Assembly (NCBI GenBank): GCA_047634635.1
Contig: JBLIIE010000172.1
Location: forward strand, 1 to 10,066
Direction: 5' to 3'
Origin: Granulosicoccus sp047634635
Lineage (GTDB): Bacteria > Pseudomonadota > Gammaproteobacteria > Granulosicoccales > Granulosicoccaceae
DNA: 10,066 nucleotides
The translations under genes were made by a program, and so were the position numbers. Of this stretch, positions 6,594 through 10,066 are shown one piece after another. The notes under the pieces were generated by a model that did not search any database, had not been told where the DNA came from, and saw nothing but the letters and a program-made list of their open reading frames with translations. Numbering within the stretch: the stretch's first letter is position 1; every line of letters begins with the position of its first letter.

Positions 6594-7439
6594 ATGGCTA
6601 GTAGTCACGCACCGACAACGACCGAATATATTCAGCATCACCTGCAAAACCTGGTGGTGGGGATTCATCCGGAAAATGGCTTTAGTATCGCTCATAGCGG
6701 TAGGGAAGCGACCGAGATGGGTTTCTGGGCTCTTCATGTGGATTCCATGTTTTGGTCTATCGCACTGGGTGCCTTATTTATTTGGCTATTCAAAAAAGCA
6801 GCTGACAAAGCGACTTCTGGCGTGCCAGGTGGCTTGCAGAATTTTGTAGAACTTATTGTAGAATTTGTAGACAGCAACGTTCGTGAAACTTTCCACGGGA
6901 AGAGTGAAGTGGTTGCGCCGTTGGCACTAACTATCTTTGTCTGGATTTTCCTGATGAACCTAATGGACCTGGTTCCTGTTGACCTAATTCCTAGAATTAC
7001 AGAAGCGGTAGGAATCCCTTACATGAAGGTCGTTCCAACTACTGACGTGAACGTCACCTTAGGAATGTCTTTGTCGGTATTTGCGCTCATGATTTACTAC
7101 AGCCTGAAGATTAAAGGCCCTATCGGATTTTTTAAAGAATTGGCATTTCAGCCATTTAACAACCCAAACCCCATCATTCAGTTGATTTTCGTACCAATCA
7201 ACCTGCTTCTTGAGGGTGTGGCGCTGTTGGCGAAGCCAATCTCACTGGCACTGCGACTGTTCGGCAATATGTACGCAGGCGAGTTGATCTTCATACTCAT
7301 CGCTCTGCTTCCTTTCTACCTGCAATGGGCATTAGCAGTGCCTTGGGCAATCTTCCATATTCTAGTTATCACGCTACAAGCATTCATTTTCATGATGCTA
7401 ACCATCGTGTACATGAGCATGGCGCACGAGAATCATTAG
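6594..7439 (+). CDS. atpB: F0F1 ATP synthase subunit a
   Basis: Subunit a forms the two proton half-channels beside the c-ring in the inner membrane. The protein has 281 aa with the expected transmembrane segments, including about 45-66, 107-127, 153-171, 195-215, 228-246 and 250-275. The essential arginine is Arg221 in SLALRLFGNMYAGELIF, equivalent to E. coli Arg210, and Glu230 of the same helix matches Glu219. Gln262 in LQAFIFMMLT matches Gln252. The N-terminal tail EYIQHHLQNLVVG is typical of gammaproteobacteria. Start ATG 6594 has only a weak ribosome site (GAG at 6588-6590). It lies 93 nt after atpI and 61 nt before atpE. All key residues are present, so it should be functional in a proton-driven enzyme. 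Confidence 0.98.
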   Translation: MASSHAPTTTEYIQHHLQNLVVGIHPENGFSIAHSGREATEMGFWALHVDSMFWSIALGALFIWLFKKAADKATSGVPGGLQNFVELIVEFVDSNVRETFHGKSEVVAPLALTIFVWIFLMNLMDLVPVDLIPRITEAVGIPYMKVVPTTDVNVTLGMSLSVFALMIYYSLKIKGPIGFFKELAFQPFNNPNPIIQLIFVPINLLLEGVALLAKPISLALRLFGNMYAGELIFILIALLPFYLQWALAVPWAIFHILVITLQAFIFMMLTIVYMSMAHENH

Positions 7440-7440
7440 T

Positions 7441-7494
7441 ATTATCGTTCGTTTTTATACACTTATTCATCTTTAATCGTTTTTACATTCGGAG
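7441..7494 (+). promoter_or_regulatory. U-rich translation-initiation leader of atpE
   Basis: The atpB-atpE gap is strongly T-rich: 27 T, 11 A and only 3 G in the 50 bases 7441-7490. It then gives a clean Shine-Dalgarno GGAG (7491-7494) six bases before the atpE ATG. CGTTTTTA occurs twice (7450-7457 and 7478-7485). In E. coli an unstructured U-rich leader before atpE is known to raise c-subunit translation to meet the c-ring stoichiometry; the base composition here suggests the same device. Confidence 0.55.
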
Positions 7495-7500
7495 TTAGTC

Positions 7501-7758
7501 ATGGAACTTGTTGTTGGCCTTACCGCTATCGCTGTATCACTGTTGATTGGTCTCGGCGCACTAGGCACCGCTATTGGTTTTGGTCTGCTAGGCGGCCGTT
7601 TTCTGGAAGGCGCAGCTCGTCAACCTGAAATGACACCTATGCTTCAAGTCAAGATGTTCATCGTTGCGGGTCTGCTTGATGCGGTTCCTATGATCGGTGT
7701 TGGTATCGGCTTATTCTTCACATTCGCTAACCCGTTCATTGGTCAGGTCGCTGGGTAA
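7501..7758 (+). CDS. atpE: F0F1 ATP synthase subunit c
   Basis: Subunit c is the hairpin protein that assembles into the rotating c-ring of F0. The 85-residue protein has two membrane helices, about 5-29 and 52-76, joined by the polar loop with the conserved RQPE (40-43) that contacts gamma and epsilon. Asp60 in GLLDAVPMI is the proton-carrying carboxylate, equivalent to E. coli Asp61. The first helix has the Gly/Ala-rich packing pattern GLGALGTAIGFGLLGG. The residues that typically mark sodium-binding rings (Gln in helix 1, Glu-Ser in helix 2) are not present, so proton coupling is expected. It is slightly longer than the 79-aa E. coli protein at the C-terminus (NPFIGQVAG). The start is supported by a strong ribosome site and a U-rich leader. 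Confidence 0.98.
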   Translation: MELVVGLTAIAVSLLIGLGALGTAIGFGLLGGRFLEGAARQPEMTPMLQVKMFIVAGLLDAVPMIGVGIGLFFTFANPFIGQVAG

Positions 7759-7812
7759 TCCCATTTACATCGACTTGTATCATTTAAAGGGTCTTAGGAC
7801 TGGAGAGCAAAC

Positions 7813-8283
7813 GTGAACCTGAATCTCACACTAGTAGGTCAGATGATCTCGTTCTTCATCTTTGTGCTCTTCTGCATGAAGTACGTGTGGCCACCCGTTA
7901 TGGGTGCGTTACGCGAACGTCAGGCGAAGATTGCGGAGAGCCTCGCGGCCGCCGAACAGGGCGAGCAGCGACGTGAAGAGGCAGAGGCAGAAATTGCTAC
8001 TTTATTGCAGGGTGCTAAAACACAAGCATCCGAAATAGTGGCGGCAGCACAAAAACGTGCTAACGAAGTGGTAGAGGACTCTAAGTCGACTGCTCGGTCT
8101 GAAGGCGAACGCCTGATAGCTGCAGCTCAGTCAGAAATAGAGCAAGAAGTGATCGGAGCACGCGAAACTTTGCGTAAGCAAGTAGGTTCTATTGCCATCG
8201 AAGGCGCGCGGAAAATTCTTGGTGCAGAAGTTAACGCAGATGCTCATGCCAAGATAATTGATGACCTTGTAGGTCAGATCTGA
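7813..8283 (+). CDS. atpF: F0F1 ATP synthase subunit b
   Basis: Subunit b forms the dimeric peripheral stalk that holds F1 against the rotating ring. The protein is 156 aa, the same length as in E. coli, with a nearly identical N-terminus: MNLNLTLVGQ, then the membrane helix to about residue 26, including Cys21, and KYVWPPVM. Residues about 33-140 are a long charged, Ala- and Glu-rich helix of the coiled-coil stalk type. The C-terminal part contains LRKQVGSIAIEGARKILG, which binds delta. The start is GTG 7813, as I recall also for E. coli atpF, with GGAG at 7802-7805 and a 7-nt spacer. The stop is two bases before the atpH ATG. Confidence 0.98.
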   Translation: MNLNLTLVGQMISFFIFVLFCMKYVWPPVMGALRERQAKIAESLAAAEQGEQRREEAEAEIATLLQGAKTQASEIVAAAQKRANEVVEDSKSTARSEGERLIAAAQSEIEQEVIGARETLRKQVGSIAIEGARKILGAEVNADAHAKIIDDLVGQI

Positions 8284-8285
8284 TC

Positions 8286-8822
8286 ATGGCTGATTTCACT
8301 ACAGCAGCACGGCCATACGCCAAAGCAGTTTTTGAAATGGCTCAAGAGTCGAGCAAATTCGAAGACTGGTCTGGGCGTTTGGAGTTCTGGTCAGCACTGG
8401 TAAATCATCCGGAAATGTCTGAACGGCTTGAAGCTCCAGGGCTGACACAGCAAGACAGGGCAACTATGATCGAGACCGTGGTCGGTGACGGCATGGACGA
8501 TCATAGTCGCAATTTCGTTCGTCTACTTTCAGAAAATAACCGGTTAGCCCTGCTTCCGGATATACACGCAATTTTTGAAGAACTACGTGCGGAAGCTGAA
8601 GGCGAAATCGAGGCAACGGTCACGTCTGCCTTTGAACTAACTGAAGAACAGCGCGACAGCATTATTGCTGCGCTGTCTAAACGACTCGACCGCAAGGTTC
8701 GCATCGTGAACGAAATAGATAAAGACCTGATTGGTGGCGCTATTATTCGCGCGGGTGATCTGGTTATTGATGGCTCGCTTAAAGGCCGAGTTGAGAACAT
8801 GGAGCGACTAGTCGTCAACTGA
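8286..8822 (+). CDS. atpH: F0F1 ATP synthase subunit delta
   Basis: Delta (OSCP equivalent) caps F1 and links the alpha N-termini to the b-subunit stalk. The protein is 178 aa against 177 in E. coli. The N-terminal helical domain begins MADFTTAARPYAKAVFEMA, with the family motif RPYAKA. The C-terminal domain has the signature IGGAIIRAGDLVIDGSLKGR (about 149-168) and a final short helix ending VENMERLVVN. ATG 8286 follows the atpF stop by two bases, so its translation is likely coupled to atpF; only a distant AGGT precedes it as a ribosome site. No unusual features are seen. Confidence 0.97.
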   Translation: MADFTTAARPYAKAVFEMAQESSKFEDWSGRLEFWSALVNHPEMSERLEAPGLTQQDRATMIETVVGDGMDDHSRNFVRLLSENNRLALLPDIHAIFEELRAEAEGEIEATVTSAFELTEEQRDSIIAALSKRLDRKVRIVNEIDKDLIGGAIIRAGDLVIDGSLKGRVENMERLVVN

Positions 8823-8847
8823 CGGCTCGCTTAGGCGGCCTGCAAGG

Positions 8848-8887
8848 GTTGCAAGAATTTGCTTGCCCTGAGGAATCGGTCCTCAGG
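8848..8887 (+). other. Two adjacent stem-loops in the atpH-atpA intergenic leader
   Basis: GCAAG (8851-8855) pairs with CTTGC (8862-8866) around a 6-nt loop. Directly after it, CCTGAGGA (8867-8874) pairs perfectly with TCCTCAGG (8880-8887) around the 5-nt loop ATCGG. The tandem hairpins lie 18 nt upstream of the atpA ribosome site AGAGG (8906-8910). There is no T-run, so this is not an intrinsic terminator. A role in mRNA stability, processing or atpA translation is inference. Confidence 0.55.
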
Positions 8888-8919
8888 ATTGGCACACCAG
8901 TTTCCAGAGGATTGAAGTC

Positions 8920-10066
8920 ATGCAACTGAACCCATCCGAAATCAGCGAGCTGATCAAACAACGGATCGGCAATTTCGAAGCGTCTGCTGACGCTCGGACA
9001 GAAGGTACTATCGTTAGTTTGAACGATGGTATCGTCAAAATTCACGGTCTTACTGATGCCATGTCAGGTGAGATGATCTCTTTTTCCAACGATTTGTTTG
9101 GTCTTGCTCTTAATCTTGAGCGTGATTCAGTCGGTGCGGTAGTTCTTGGCAGCTACGAAAATTTGTCAGAAGGCGACAAAGTTCAATGCACAGGCAAAAT
9201 CCTTGAAGTACCTGTAGGTCCAGAACTGTTGGGTCGTGTAGTGAACTCACTGGGTCAACCTATTGATGGTAAAGGTCCTATTGAAACCAAACTCACTGCG
9301 CCTATCGAAAAGGTTGCTCCTGGTGTTATCGAACGTCAATCGGTTGATCAACCTGTTCAAACAGGTCTGAAAGCTATCGATGCGATGGTCCCGGTAGGTC
9401 GAGGCCAGCGAGAGCTGATCATCGGTGACCGTCAAACGGGTAAGACCGCAGTCGCTGTTGATGCAATCATCAACCAGAAAGGCACAGGCGTTAAATGCGT
9501 ATACGTAGCGATTGGACAGAAGCAGTCCACCATCGCAAACGTGGTATCCAAGCTTGAAGAGCACGGTGCTCTAGAGAACACCATCATTGTTGCGGCGGGT
9601 GCATCTGATTCTGCTGCCATGCAATACATCGCTCCATATGCGGGCTGTTCAATGGGCGAATACTTCCGTGATCGCGGTGAAGACGCGTTAATTGTATATG
9701 ACGATCTAACTAAGCAGGCTTGGGCCTACCGGCAGGTATCTCTGCTGCTTCGTCGTCCTCCGGGCCGTGAAGCATATCCTGGTGATGTTTTCTATCTCCA
9801 TTCACGTCTGTTGGAACGAGCAGCTCGAGTTAATGTTGCGTACGTTGAGAAATTCACTAACGGTGAAGTGAAAGGTAAAACTGGTTCACTGACTGCTCTA
9901 CCAATCATCGAAACTCAAGCGGGTGATGTTTCAGCCTTTGTACCTACTAACGTCATCTCAATCACTGATGGCCAGATCTTTTTGGAGACAGATTTATTCA
10001 ACTCCGGCATACGTCCTGCGATCAACGCGGGTCTGTCAGTATCTCGAGTTGGTGGCGCTGCACAAA
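8920..10066 (+). CDS. atpA: F0F1 ATP synthase subunit alpha (3' end beyond the window)
   Basis: Alpha is the non-catalytic nucleotide-binding subunit of the F1 alpha3-beta3 hexamer. The frame is open from ATG 8920 to the window edge (382 codons plus one base). The family is about 513 aa, so roughly the last 130 residues are missing. Seen: N-terminal MQLNPSEISELIKQRI, which binds delta; the beta-barrel domain to about residue 95; Walker A GDRQTGKT at 169-176; Gln200 in the IGQKQST segment; Walker B ALIVYDD at 256-262; LLLRRPPGREAYPGD; and near the cut the SRVGGAAQ segment, with the conserved arginine that reaches the catalytic site. A good ribosome site AGAGG lies 9 nt before the ATG. It is continuous with atpH across a 97-nt structured leader; atpG, atpD and atpC should follow. 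Confidence 0.98.
   Translation, partial: MQLNPSEISELIKQRIGNFEASADARTEGTIVSLNDGIVKIHGLTDAMSGEMISFSNDLFGLALNLERDSVGAVVLGSYENLSEGDKVQCTGKILEVPVGPELLGRVVNSLGQPIDGKGPIETKLTAPIEKVAPGVIERQSVDQPVQTGLKAIDAMVPVGRGQRELIIGDRQTGKTAVAVDAIINQKGTGVKCVYVAIGQKQSTIANVVSKLEEHGALENTIIVAAGASDSAAMQYIAPYAGCSMGEYFRDRGEDALIVYDDLTKQAWAYRQVSLLLRRPPGREAYPGDVFYLHSRLLERAARVNVAYVEKFTNGEVKGKTGSLTALPIIETQAGDVSAFVPTNVISITDGQIFLETDLFNSGIRPAINAGLSVSRVGGAAQ

Noticed and set aside
7455..7463. DnaA-box-like TTATACACT before atpE, and TGTGGATAC at 2591-2599
   Set aside because: Each is a single 8-of-9 match, one inside mnmG, and no cluster or AT-rich unwinding region is present. No oriC is visible.

Overview
The window is a stretch of a gammaproteobacterial chromosome of moderate G+C. 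It has the conserved order mnmG-rsmG-parA-parB-atpI-atpB-atpE-atpF-atpH-atpA, all on the + strand. Several proteins align almost without gaps to my recollection of the E. coli or Pseudomonas versions: MnmG, AtpE, AtpF with its GTG start, and AtpA. Chromosomal parAB between rsmG and atpI is the arrangement of Pseudomonas, Vibrio and many marine gammaproteobacteria and is absent from E. coli. No species can be named from this window alone.

Layout. Bases 1-873 hold the 5' part (291 codons) of a minus-strand gene that runs off the left edge. Its protein starts with two tandem predicted beta-sandwich modules of the kind found in front of glycosyltransferase domains; the catalytic part would lie outside the window. 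A 246-bp divergent intergenic region follows. Then come mnmG (tRNA wobble-uridine modification) and rsmG (16S rRNA m7G methylation), 3 bp apart. A 111-bp gap carrying an 80-bp nested inverted repeat leads to parA and parB, which overlap by 8 bp and encode the chromosome segregation ATPase and CTPase/DNA-binding protein. A 223-bp intergenic region holds a likely sigma70-type promoter. The ATP synthase operon then begins (atpI, a, c, b, delta, alpha); alpha is cut by the right edge after 382 codons.

Functionally the + strand genes are housekeeping: translation fidelity, chromosome segregation and proton-driven ATP synthesis. Nothing here looks like a defence system, prophage, IS element, CRISPR array or RNA gene.

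The points worth a second look are modest. They are the divergent glycan-type gene where mnmE often sits in related genomes; the perfect 12-bp inverted repeat with a nested hairpin before parA; unusually long low-complexity segments at the ParA C-terminus and ParB N-terminus; and structured or U-rich leaders inside the atp operon (atpI-atpB, atpB-atpE, atpH-atpA). I do not see convincing evidence of an undescribed system.
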